Of a DNA stretch of 64,000 bases, positions 18,051 through 28,423 are shown one piece after another; position 1 is the first letter of the stretch; each line of letters opens with the position of its first letter. Where the stretch lies: NCBI GenBank assembly GCA_016713335.1, contig JADJPH010000021.1:1-64000 (forward strand), written 5' to 3'. The notes beneath the pieces are model-generated. The model did no database searches, was not told the origin of the DNA, and worked only from the letters and a program-made list of their open reading frames with translations. The translations under genes and the position numbers were made by a program. Origin of the DNA: Candidatus Fredericiella danica. GTDB lineage: Bacteria > Chloroflexota > Anaerolineae > Caldilineales > Caldilineaceae.

Positions 18051-18095
18051 TACACGATTTGAGCGACCATGCGTTCCTGGCTTTGGCGGCACCCT

Positions 18096-18170
18096 GGACA
18101 CGGCGGTGCCGGTGTCCCTACGAGAGGCGTCGGCGATCACCCCGGACACGGCGGTGCCGGTGTCCCTACG
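18096..18170. repeat. Two direct copies of a 27-bp palindromic repeat
   Basis: The same 27 bases occur at 18096-18122 and 18144-18170, 48 bases apart. Each copy is itself a hairpin: GGACAC at one end and GTGTCC near the other, around GGCGGTGCCG. Two copies are too few for a CRISPR, and the unit looks like a REP-type intergenic element. Confidence 0.6.
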
Positions 18171-18237
18171 GATCGTCCTGGACGGCAGTGGGATTAATCA
18201 GCCACGCTATCTCCTTACGAAATAGAAAGTTAATATC

Positions 18238-18264
18238 TTGATTTGTGGTAATTTGTGCTACAAT
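18238..18264 (+). promoter_or_regulatory. Candidate promoter of the first PAS kinase
   Basis: TTGATT (18238-18243) and extended -10 TGCTACAAT (18256-18264) are spaced by 15 bases. The transcript would carry a leader of about 165 bases before the ATG at 18436. The leader contains a small hairpin AGCTGAAAGCT (18303-18313), GACGCA, and a stem around CACCAGGCCGACCCGGTG. Confidence 0.45.
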
Positions 18265-18435
18265 ATGCCTAACTGGCTAGATAAATCCAAGGTCTAATAT
18301 AGCTGAAAGCTGACGCATCGCCTTAAGGCTGGATCCCGTGCCAATGACGAGCGCATAGCAATCACCAGGCCGACCCGGTGATGACTCTAGAGTTCAGCCG
18401 GAGTAATTAACCTCAACGGCAATGGGAGAGTCCAA

Positions 18436-21256
18436 ATGCCAGCAGCAGCGCCGGAGCTCAAGTCCGGCAACAACGCGGAAGACATGACCAAGCACCGCAC
18501 GGCGTCTCATCCCTCAGCCGATGGGTGGCGCCATGCGTTGTTTGAGCATATCCCTGTCGCTATCATCGTCAGTTCCCCGGAGACGGGCGCAATCATCGCC
18601 GCGAACCCGAAAGCGTGCCGCGTGCTTGGTTACACCGAAGTCCGGCTCCGGTCGCTGCGAACCGCCGATATCTTTGTTGCTACGGGTGACCCAGGCTTCC
18701 CCGTGGCGCAGGAGTCGGGCAACGCTACACGAGAATTCCGTGGCGAATTGACCTTCCGGTGCGCGGATGGCGCCTTGCTTCCCGTTGAACTGAACCGCTC
18801 ATGGTTCGCAGGGGCTGACGACAGCAGTGCCTGCATCAATGCATTCACACCACTCAGCGACCGCACGGTGGCTGAAACCGTGCAGCAACAATCATCCACC
18901 ACAGGCAGTAGGCCCATCTTAGACAACATGTCGCGTCCGGCAATGGACCTGGCGCTCCGCGAGAGTGAACAGCGCCTCCGCGCGGCCACTGAAGTCGCTG
19001 CGCTTGGGGTTTGGGCGTGGGACCGCAGCGCTGACGTACTTACCTGGGATGATCGGATGCGTGCGATTCATGGCGTTTCAACGGACATGGAACCCACGAT
19101 CGCAGCCTGGGGGCAGATGATACACCCGGACGACAGAGCAGCTGTCGCCATCACGACCCAGAAAGTGATGGCGACAGATCGGCAGGTCAGCGTCGAGTAT
19201 CGCGTGGTCCATCGAGATGGCACGACGCACTCCGTGCTCTGCTCCGGTGGAGTCGTCAATGCTGGCGCCGGCGGCATGACGCACCAACTGGGTGTCTGTC
19301 TGGATGTGACTGAATTGAGGCGCGCCGAAGAATCACTGTCGCGCCTGGCTGCCATCATCGATGCAGCCACTGACGCCATTGTAAGCACCAAATTTGACGG
19401 TGTCATCACCAGTTGGAATCCAGGCGCAGAGAAGCTGTATGGTCATCGCGCAGGCGACGTGCTCGGCCACAACGTGTTTGACCTTGTTCCGCCAGGTCAA
19501 AGGGCACTCATGCCCGGGTTCATCGAGCGCATTCGTGATGGCGAAACCATCAAGCTGCCCGATCTGCGCTGGACGACACCCGAACAGCGTCAAGTGGATC
19601 TGGCCATTACATTAGCGCCGATTCCGGATCGAGCTGGGCAATGGGCGGGAATTTCATCAGTTGCCCATGACATCACCCAGCGCAAGCGGGCGGAAGCGGC
19701 GGTGGCCGAGAGCGAAGCACGTATGAAGGCGGTGATCGAGAACACCAGCGATCTCATCTGGTCGGTTGATCGGCAGTATCAGCTTCTCGTTGCCAATGCG
19801 GCATGCCTTGAGTCGACACAGCGCGCACTATGGTCGACGATCTGCTGTGGGAGTCGATATTCGATGCGACTGGGGTCTTTGCTGCCGGGGAATTGTGGCT
19901 TCCCTACTATGATGCGGCGCTAGAAGGTGTGAAGACCCGGTTTGAATTTGAGTCATCGCTAAGCGCTGGCGCCACACTGGAGTGTTCCCTGGATCCAATC
20001 CGCGACGAGAGGCGGGGCAGGTGACAGGTGTGGCAGGTCGCATTACGGACATCAGCGAACGGCTCAGTACGGCAGCGCACCTGCGTGAGGCGGTCCAGCG
20101 GCTCCGGCTGGCGGCGGATGCGGCGGGCATTGGCGTTTGGAACTGGAACTTTGCCGACGATTCGCTCGAATGGGATGATCGCATGTGTGAGTTGTACGGC
20201 GTGCCAAAGTCGATTCGTGACAATGTGTTCTACTATGAGATCTGGCGTGCCAGCCTGCACCCTGAGGATCTCACCCACGCTGAGACTACGTTGAGAGATG
20301 CTGTGCGCACGGGTAATCCATGGAAAACCTTCTTCCGCATCGTGCTTCCCAATGGCAGCATTCGCCACATTCAAACTTCATCGATTATCGACTATGACCG
20401 CAAGGGCGCGCCGCTACGGATGATCGGCATCAATCGTGATGTGACGGAGCAGATGAGCTATGAGCAATTCCTGCAGGACACCAATGCCAGATTGGAGCAG
20501 CGCGTTGCCGAACGCACCCTTGAGTTGCGCACTCTGGTTGCCGAACTGGAGCGCGCCAATGCCGGGAAGGATGCCTTTTGGCAGCCGTTTCGCATGAACT
20601 GCGCACACCGCTCACTGGCGTTCTCGCCATGGCCGAAAGTCTGCAGGAAGAAACCCGCGGCCCGCTCAACGAGTATCAGAAACGCTATGTGGCCGCGATT
20701 ACCGAGAGCGGTGACCGTTTGTTGCGTATAGTCAACAGCGTCCTGCGTTATGTAGCTGCCATGTCTATCGATGCACCGCCGGTGCTGGAGCGGTGTCGCA
20801 TCGCCGAACTCTGCGCTGTCAGTGTGCGGAACGCAAAGACAAAAGCCATTGCCAAACAGCAGGCAATTCAAATGGATGTAGAGCCTTTCACGCTGGAGGC
20901 CCGCACCAATGGCGATTTCATCATCCAACTGGTCGATGCCCTCCTCGACAATGCCGTCAAATTTACGGCGAAACAGGGGCAACTGGGGGGTGCGAGTCGT
21001 AGAACTCCCAGCGGCGGACGCCATTCAGATGACGGTATGGGACACGGGCATCGGCATCAGCGAAGAGCAGAAAGCCTGTCTCTTCCAGCCGTTCACCCAG
21101 GTGGACCAACGGCTTGCACGTGCGTATGAGGGCATCGGGTTAGGGCTGGCGCTCGCCAAGCGCATCGTGGATCTGCTAGGCGGGTCGATCGAACTCAAGA
21201 GCGAAGTAGGGAAGGGCAGCCGGTTTACTGTCACATTACCTCAAAACATGCCGTAG
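18436..21256 (+). pseudogene. Multi-PAS hybrid-less sensor histidine kinase (copy 1, four frameshifts)
   Basis: A soluble PAS sensor kinase of about 940 residues. Frame 1 (18436-19830) holds a PAS near residues 30-130, a second (VWAWDRSADVLTWDDRM to GVCLDVTELRR), a third (DAIVSTKFDGVITSWN to SVAHDITQRKRAE) and the start of a fourth. Other frames carry its end (19830-20020), a fifth PAS (VWNWNFADDSLEWDDRM to GINRDVTEQM), a coiled coil, the phospho-acceptor AVSHELRTPL near 20585, LLDNAVKF, VWDTGIGI and GIGLGLALAKRIV. Frames switch near 19830, 20020, 20580 and 20985. GGGAGAG precedes the ATG. No receiver domain and no response regulator lie nearby. Frameshifts may be assembly errors. Confidence 0.8.
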
Positions 21257-21314
21257 CAGTCATAGGTTGCGGATGCGAACGAGGTCGCAAACGGCATCCG
21301 GTATGGAGCAACAC

Positions 21315-24300
21315 ATGTCAAAAGCGAAGTCAACCAGTCACATCGGAGACAAGGCAACCAAAGCTGCGCTGCGCGCCTCAGAAGAAGCGCTTCGGCAGAG
21401 TGAGTACAGATACCGGCAACTTGCCGAGCGCTCAACTGACTTCATCTGGATTGCCGATGACCAGGGCCACTTTACGTATGCAAGCCCTTCGTACGAACGG
21501 ATCTCTGGCTATTCGCCGGAACGCCTGATTGGGAGTCAAATCGGCACGTATGCTGTGCCTGAAGTACAGGGTTCGATCAACGAAATTGTACGCCGGTATC
21601 TTAACACCGCCGCCGCGCACGGCGCACAAACCACGGAAGGGGACCGTGGCCGGCGACGATTACACAACATCTCACCAGCGACGGCGGGGTATGGTGGGCA
21701 GAAACCCATACGACTCCGGTCTATGATGCGCAAGGCAACTTCGCCGGCCTCGCCGGCGTTTCCGCTGATATTACTGAACGCAAGCGGATGGAAATTGCCG
21801 CTCGCGAGCGAACAGCGACTGCAGGCGGCCACCGAAGTCGTGGCGCGGGGGTTTGGTCATGGGATCATCACACTGATGTCCTGGCCTGGGATGACCGGAT
21901 GCGCACAATCCACGGTGTCCCGGCAGATTTGCCCCTCACGATTGCCTCGTGGGTGCGTTTGATCCATCCGGACGACCAGGCAGCTACCTTTATCGCTGTG
22001 ACGAATGCCATGGAGACAGGTGGTCAGGTCAGTGTCGAGTATCGCGTGGTTCACCCGGATGGCGCTACCCACTATGTGCTCTGCACTGGTGGCGTGACTG
22101 GCGGCGTGCATGACGCCACATCGCACCATCTAGGTGTCTGTCTGGACGTGACAGAACGCAAGCATATGGAGGAGTCAGCCTCAAGATTCGCGGCGATCGT
22201 TGAAGCGTCCGCTAATGCTGTCGTCAGTACAAAACTTGATGGGACGATCCTCAGTTGGAATAAGAGCGCGGAGCAGATGTACGGATTCCGCGCCGTGGAT
22301 GTGCTCGGGCAGAATCTGTTTGATATTGTCGCCCCGGGCCAGCATGCGGGAATGCAAGCCATGATCGAACGCCTGCGCAATGGGGAGACGATCAGGCTGC
22401 CGGATCTGGTCTGGATCACGCCCGATTTGCGACGGGTGGACATGGCAGTCACGCTGGCGCCGATTCCAGATCATGCGGGGCACTGGGTGGGAATATCGTC
22501 GGTTGCGCATGACATCACGGAGCGCAAGCGTGCAGAGGCAGCGGTCGCGGAGAGCGAAGCACGGTTGAAAGCTGTGATTGAGAATTCACCCGATCGAATC
22601 TGGTCGCTTGATTGCCAGTATCGTGTGCTAGTGGCCAATTCGGCCAGCGCTGCCGCGGCGTTGGCCGAATATGGGCAAGCCCTCGTGGTCGGTGAATCCG
22701 CAGTGGAAGCACCCTTTGGCCCGGAGGTGAAAGCATTCTGGCTCCCGATCTACGATCGTGTGCTGGCGGGCGAGTCAGTGAGGATGGAAGACACAACCCC
22801 AAGCACTGGAATCGCGCTCGAATTGGTGCTTCATCCCATCCGCGATACCGGTGGCCTTGTGACCGGCGTTGCCGCACGTGCAATCGATATCACTGAGCGC
22901 ATCCGGCTGGAAGGAGCGCTGCGGAACAGTGTGAAACGGCTGAAAGCCATCATCGAAAACACGAGCGACATGATCTGGTCCGTGGATCAGGCGTACCGCG
23001 TCCTTGTTGCCAATACTGCCTGCATCGGTCGACGCAGGCGTATATGGGCATGCGCGAGCCGGGTGACTCGGTGCTTGACGCCCCCCAATGCGCCCGTGGT
23101 CCGCGAGATGTTGGAAACCGCACTACGACCGGGCATTTGCCCGACGCCGGAACGATTTGAGTTCGAATCCCCCCTGCATCCTGGCAGGACGATGGAGTGT
23201 TTCCTCGACCCCATTCGTGATGAGCAGGGCCACGTGACCAGCGGCAGGCCGGATCACCTGACATCACCGCGCTTGCAGAAGCACGATTACGCAGACTGTA
23301 CAGCGACTGCGCCGCCTTGCCGCTGGCGCAGGCGGGGATCGGTGTCTGGAACTGGAATTTCGGCGATGACTCCCTGGAGTGGGATGATCGCATGTGAACT
23401 ATACGGCGTCCCGAATTCGATTCGTGACAGCGTCATCTACGGATGTCTGGCGCGCACACTTGCATCCTGACGATCTCGAATATGCCGAGACCACCCTACA
23501 GGAGGCTGTCCGTACCGATAACCCGTGGCAGACGGTCTTCCGCATCGTGTTGCCGGATGGCGCAATCCGCCACATGCTGGCTTCTTCCGTCATTGACTAC
23601 GACCGCAAGGGCGCACCCCTGCGGATGATTGGCATCAATCGCGATGTTTCGAAGCAGATGGCCTACGAGCAATTCTTGCAGGAGGCCAACGCAAAGCTCG
23701 AGCAGCGCGTTGCCGAACGCACCATCGAATTGCGCAATCTTGTCGCTGAACTGGAACAGGCGAACGCTGGAAAGGACGCATTCCTGGCCGCGGTCTCACA
23801 TGAATTACGCACGCCGTTGATGGGTATTTTGGGGATGGCCGAAAACCTATACGAAGAACTACCTGGCCCGCTGAACGAGCAGCAGAAGCGCTATGTTACG
23901 GCGATTACCGGTAGCGGGGAACGCTTGCTACATGTGGTGAACAGCGTCCTGCGTTATGTCGCCGCAATAACCACTACGGCGCCGCCTGCGCTTGAGCGCT
24001 GTCGAATGGTGGAATTGTGTACGCTCAGTGTCAGGAATGCTAAGGCCAGGGCGAGTGCGAAGCAGCAAATCATCCAAGTGGTAATCGAGCCGTTCGATAT
24101 GGAAGTTCGGACTAATGGCGACCTGGTGATCCAACTCATCGATGTGCTGCTAGACAACGCCATCAAGTTCACGGCAAAGCAGGGCCAACTAGGCGTCAAG
24201 GTTGTAGAGCGTCTAGAGGAGGGTGCATTTCAACTCGAAGTCTGGGATACCGGCATCGGCATCAGCAAGGGGCAGAGGACTCCTTGTTCAAACCACTTAC

Positions 24301-24464
24301 ACAGATGGATCAACGGCTCGCGCGCCTATGAAGGCATCGGGCTGGGCTTGGCGCACGCCAGGCGCATCGTTGAACTGCTGGGCGGCACGATCGAGGTCAT
24401 GAGCGAGGTAGAGAAGGGCAGCCAGTTTGTAGTGGTTCTGCCTGCGAATATGGTTGATAAGTGA
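21315..24464 (+). pseudogene. Multi-PAS sensor histidine kinase (copy 2, multiple frameshifts)
   Basis: Tandem paralogue of the preceding kinase, starting 59 bases after it, about 1050 residues when frames are joined. An extra N-terminal PAS (FIWIADDQGHFTYASPSYER) precedes PAS domains matching those of copy 1 (VWSWDHHTDVLAWDDRM, AVVSTKLDGTILSWNKSAEQ, IWSLDCQYRVLVANSAS, IWSVDQAYRVLVANTAC, then SLEWDDRM). The kinase core is in the last frame: AVSHELRTPLMG, LLDNAIKFTAKQG, VWDTGIGIS and GIGLGLAHARRIV. Between G1 and G2 a +1/-1 pair (24275-24325) scrambles what should read SLFKPLTQMDQRLARAYEG. Frames also switch near 21640, 21790, 21870, 23020, 23250 and 23400. Ligand unknown. Confidence 0.8.
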
Positions 24465-24482
24465 TCGAGGGAGAAGGAACAT

Positions 24483-24524
24483 GCGACGTCTTACCCCCTA
24501 CAACTGTAGGGGGTAAGACGTCGC
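24483..24524. repeat. Perfect 20-bp palindrome with 2-base centre
   Basis: Bases 24483-24502 (GCGACGTCTTACCCCCTACA) are the exact reverse complement of 24505-24524, with AC between. It lies 19 bases after the kinase stop. There is no T-run on either side, so it is not a textbook intrinsic terminator despite a very stable stem. Confidence 0.75.
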
Positions 24525-24537
24525 AACGAAATCGTCC

Positions 24538-24618
24538 TATGTAACCTTACACCTTACGATGACCTCTGCTATACTGGGGTGTGTGGGAATACCCATCCAA
24601 TCAATTTGAGGTTACATA
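24538..24618 (+). promoter_or_regulatory. Promoter enclosed by a 10-bp perfect inverted repeat
   Basis: TATGTAACCT (24538-24547) and AGGTTACATA (24609-24618) are perfect inverted copies; the second contains the GAGG ribosome site and ends at the base before the ATG. Between them are a TATACT -10 box (24571-24576) and a weak TTACAC element 17 bases upstream of it. The left arm would be upstream of the transcript, so a regulator binding both arms is more likely than an RNA hairpin. Confidence 0.5.
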
Positions 24619-26591
24619 ATGAGACTACCGATTGTTTTTACACTCTTTGCTGCGCTGTTGGCCCTGACAGCATGCACCGTGCCGGCAGTGGCGCCGGCCG
24701 CAAATGCGCCTATGGCCACAGAAGCCCCCGCTGCGGCAACCACAGAGTCAGCCCCTGCACCCACCACCGCGGCACGGGGGGATAACTGGGAGCCGGTTGA
24801 CTGCGCCACGCTGAACGTCATGCCGGAAGTTGCTGCCGTCGCCGAGTGCGGTTATGTCACCGTTCCCGAAAATCGTGCGGCCGGCACGGACAAGACGATT
24901 CAACTGGCCGTGGTGCGCGTCCCATCGACAAGCGCTGCGCCCGGCGCCCCTATCATCCTGGGTACGGGCGGTCCCGGCGGTCCGGGTCTGCAAGACGTCA
25001 CCTCTGCCAGCGGCGCCACGTTCTTGACCTCACACGCACCTATCCTGGCCGACCGTGACTATATTCTATTTACGCAGCGCGGGTCGCCGCAGGCGCAGCC
25101 GACGCTTGCCTGCCCCGACTTCACCAATGTGCCCCTCGAAGCCGCCATCAATGGCTGGACGGCCAGAGCAGAAACACGCGCAGGGTGGAAACCTTGCAAG
25201 CCTGTCTCGACAGCTACCAGGCGCAGGGCATTGATCTGTCTGCCTATAACTCGGTCGAAAACGCCGAAGATGTCAACAGCATCCGTGAGACGCTAGGTTA
25301 CGATAAGATCTTCTACTACGGCGAATCCTACGGCACGCTGTTGGGGCAGTACCTGCTACGCAGCCATCCCGAAATCTTGGATGGGATCATCCTGGACGGC
25401 ATCGCCCCGGCAACTGCCGCCCGCTGGACCGACGTCACGAATATCCCCGAATCCTTCGGGCGTGTCTTTAATGCCTGCGCCGCCGACGAAGCCTGCAATG
25501 CCCTCTATCCGGATCTGGAAGCAAAACTGGCGAAGGCGATGGCGGCCCTGAAGGCAAACCCTGCGTCTTTCACCCTGAGCGACGGCAAGGGCGGCGGTGT
25601 GGACCTGAAGGTCGACGACACGCTGGCAATGAACGCGCTGTTTCTGAATCTGTATTTGAGTGGCGGTTTCGCCAGCATTCCGGACATCGTGACCAAATTG
25701 AGCGAAGGCGATTACACCCCCCTGAATGCGACCATTCCCTTCTATTTCGCCAATTCCAGCGTCGCGCGTGGCATGCACCTGGCAATCGCCTGCTCTGACG
25801 ACCCGGTGGGATCGGTCGATGACCTCAATCTGGATGTTGCTGATGCCTACAAGGCCCTGATCCTGGACGATGCGGACTCCTATCTCACGGCCTGCCCCAT
25901 GCTGGGGGTGCCGCACATGCCAGACAGCTCGGACGAACTGGTGAAATCTGACGTGCCTGCGCTGCTGCTCCAGGGTGGTCTGGATCCGGCCACACCGGTT
26001 GAGGGTGGCAACAACGTGCAGACCGGTCTGCCCAATAGCTACAACATCGTCGTCCCGGCGGGCAGCCATATCCAGTCGAACTCGGACTGCATCCTGAACA
26101 TCATGGCTGCCTTCATGGCCGACCCGCGGGCCGAGCCGGACACCTCCTGCATCGACCAGAGCATCAAATTCGCCCTGCCGCAGACTGTCACCATCAAGAA
26201 CCCAGACACTGGCACGGCAATCAGCATGGATCTACCCGCCGGATTCGTGCCAGCCGGCGACAACGCCTGGTACAACGGGCAGTATCAGGTTTACCTCTTT
26301 GCTTTCGATTCCGCGAAATCGGTGGACCAGGTGGCGGAGGAATCCGCAGCGCCGCTGCCCGTGAAATTGGACGTCACAGATGGTCCCGTCATCGCGGGGT
26401 ACCCAACGAAGGCGGTCATCGGCGATTTGGAAGTTCAGGGAAAGAGGATCGGCGTCAACATCTATGCATTTGGGGATGACAAAGGCGTGTACAAGATCGT
26501 CTTCAATCTCGCCGACAGCGCCCAAATCGAGGCGTTCCGTGCAAAAGACGTGCCGGCCCTGCTGGAAACCGTGAAGGTTGGCGGTCAGTAA
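24619..26591 (+). CDS. TAP-type alpha/beta-hydrolase lipoprotein (frameshift near 25155-25190)
   Basis: About 650 residues. A lipoprotein signal (FTLFAALLALTAC, lipobox LTAC) is followed by an Ala/Pro/Thr-rich linker, then an alpha/beta hydrolase of the tripeptidyl-aminopeptidase class. It shows GTGGPGGPG (oxyanion region) and DRDYILFTQRGS in the first frame, and nucleophile GESYGT, GGLDPATPV (Asp) and AGSHIQS (His) in the second. The frames meet in 25155-25190, where two small shifts seem to occur. An extra C-terminal domain of about 120 residues follows the TAP region. It probably releases peptides or amino acids at the cell surface. A strong terminator follows. Confidence 0.85.
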
Positions 26592-26624
26592 GGTTTAGCA
26601 AGATCGTTCGTCTCTCCGCATTGC

Positions 26625-26661
26625 GAAAAAGGACTGCAGCGTCACGCCGCAGTCCTTTTTC
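26625..26661. terminator. Bidirectional intrinsic terminator
   Basis: GAAAAAGGACTGC (26625-26637) and GCAGTCCTTTTTC (26649-26661) pair perfectly, with T-runs at both ends. It lies between the convergent hydrolase and phosphoesterase genes and serves both strands. Confidence 0.9.
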
Positions 26662-26712
26662 TTGCCCACCACTTCGATGCTAGACCCGACCGTGTCGTCG
26701 TACCGCTCCATT

Positions 26713-28216
26713 TCAGTGCGTTGGCAGCAGATACTGAATCAGTCCCACGAGCAGCCTGGTCAGAATCATCGTCTGTACGTCGGGTGCAATTGCGGTCCCG
26801 GCCGGCTGCGCCTGCGCAAAATCAAACGCTGCGGTCAGGTCGTTGGCTGCCGCATCGCGTGACGTCAGCGGCGCCAAACCCCAGCGCGTCTCGATAAACT
26901 TCAATACGGATGTCGTGTCATATTGGGTATGGTCGATATACCCGCGCCTGGCGTAGGGTGAGATGATGATCGCCGGGATGCGGGTGCCCGGCCCCCAACG
27001 ATCCACGATGGGTGGGGCGACGTGGTCCCAACGCCCCCCGTTTTCGTCATACACGATGAAGATGGCCGTGTCCGCCCAATAGGGGCTTTCCTGCACAGCT
27101 TTCACGAGGTCCGCGGCATGTTGTTGGCCTTGCATCAGCGCCGCGTAGCCCGGATGCTCGTTGTCGACGCCGATCGGTTTGACAAAAGAGACGGAGGGCA
27201 GGGTTCCGTTTTGAAGGTCGGTAAGGAAATCCTTCTCGTCCTTGAGGTGGGCGGCGCGGCCGGGCGTTCCATCCGCATAGTTGGCAAAATACGCAAAGGG
27301 CTGATGGTGGAACTGGAAGGTCGGATCGGGGTGACCGGCTACGGCATTGTCCCAGCCGGCCGAGTACCAGGCCCAGGTGATCCCCTTGTCGCTTAACCGG
27401 TCGCCGATCGTCGGCGCGTATTGCTGGGGCATCAACAGTAAAGGAGACGGGATGATCGCGGGGTGCGGCGTGTTGATCGTGTAGGAAGTGTTCACCGCAT
27501 AGCCGTCCGGCGTCACGTTGCCATCCTTGATCAGCATGCCATTGTCGTCCAACTGCGCCATCAGTAGGAAGGCGGGCGCATCTTTCCATTCCGGGGTGCA
27601 GGCGCAGATCAGCCAGAAGTGGTTGAGGAATGAGCCGCCAAACGCTGCCTGGAAGAAATTGTCGGCTAACGTGTACTCCTGCGCCAGCTTGCCTTCGGGC
27701 ATATTTGTGGCGTCGTAGTAGCCCATGGTCAGACCGGCAGCGTCGCTCCAGGCGACGAACTTGTCATTCTTTCCACCGTTGATCTGATATTGGTTCTGGT
27801 AGAAGCGGTGCACCAGGTCGCCGGTGCGTTCCGTTGGCGGCACGTAGGGCGTCATGTCAAACGGCCCACCGGCAGATCGGCCGGGAAGCGGGCGTCTGGC
27901 GCGGTCTTCTCTTGGGCCGCGTGGTTGGCGTCGCCGCTGCTGGCGACCAGATTGGGTTGTGGCAGCGTCGTGTAGGGGTTGCCGTCTTTGTCCACCTGCT
28001 GCGCAGCAGCGCCGGCGTTGGCGATGCCGTCGGCGCCAGGGAAACTGCCGTAAAGCCCGTCAAAGGACCAGTTTTCCTGAAAGATCACGATCACATGCTC
28101 GATCTTGTCCAGACCGGGCACGGGCGCCGGCGTTCTGCCTGGGCGACGGCAGCCGGCAACAGATTTGCGAACAGCCCAGCCGCCACAAACGTATACACTC
28201 CACGCCACCTATGCAT
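26713..28216 (-). CDS. Phospholipase C-like phosphoesterase (two frameshifts)
   Basis: A secreted phosphoesterase of about 495 residues (phospholipase C/acid phosphatase AcpA class). ATG 28214-28216 behind GAGGG gives a signal peptide (YTFVAAGLFANLLPAAVAQA). A shift near 28130 leads to KIEHVIVIFQENWSFDGLYG, the metal-binding ENxSFD element. A second near 27850 leads to the main body with NHPGY-like NEHPGYAALMQGQQH and VYDENGGRWDHVAPP, the second metal-site motif. The substrate could be phospholipid or phosphomonoester. It converges on the TAP hydrolase. Confidence 0.82.
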
Positions 28217-28423
28217 CAAGTTCCCTCATCTTTCGAACCGCAAATCGAAGCGGATACACCCAGTATATACTGGTTTTCTACATAGATGTGTGGTTGTGCG
28301 CGCCGTACCGCTTCAATATCATTTATAATGTGATTAACCGGTCATTTGCCGCAGTGTGTTTCTATGCAGTGGATGAGTGTCCTGACGATACTCAGTCCTA
28401 ATGGACGACAAGGAGAAATCAAA

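Noticed and set aside
18096..18170. Regularly spaced palindromic repeats resembling a CRISPR
   Set aside because: Only two copies with a 21-base spacer, and no cas genes in the window.
23156..23176. tRNA T-arm-like sequence GAGTTCGAATCCCCC
   Set aside because: It is coding sequence for FEFESPL in the PAS kinase, and no acceptor stem, D-arm or anticodon arm can be built around it.
24483..24524. Intrinsic terminator after kinase copy 2
   Set aside because: Very stable stem but no T-run on either strand; recorded as a palindrome instead.
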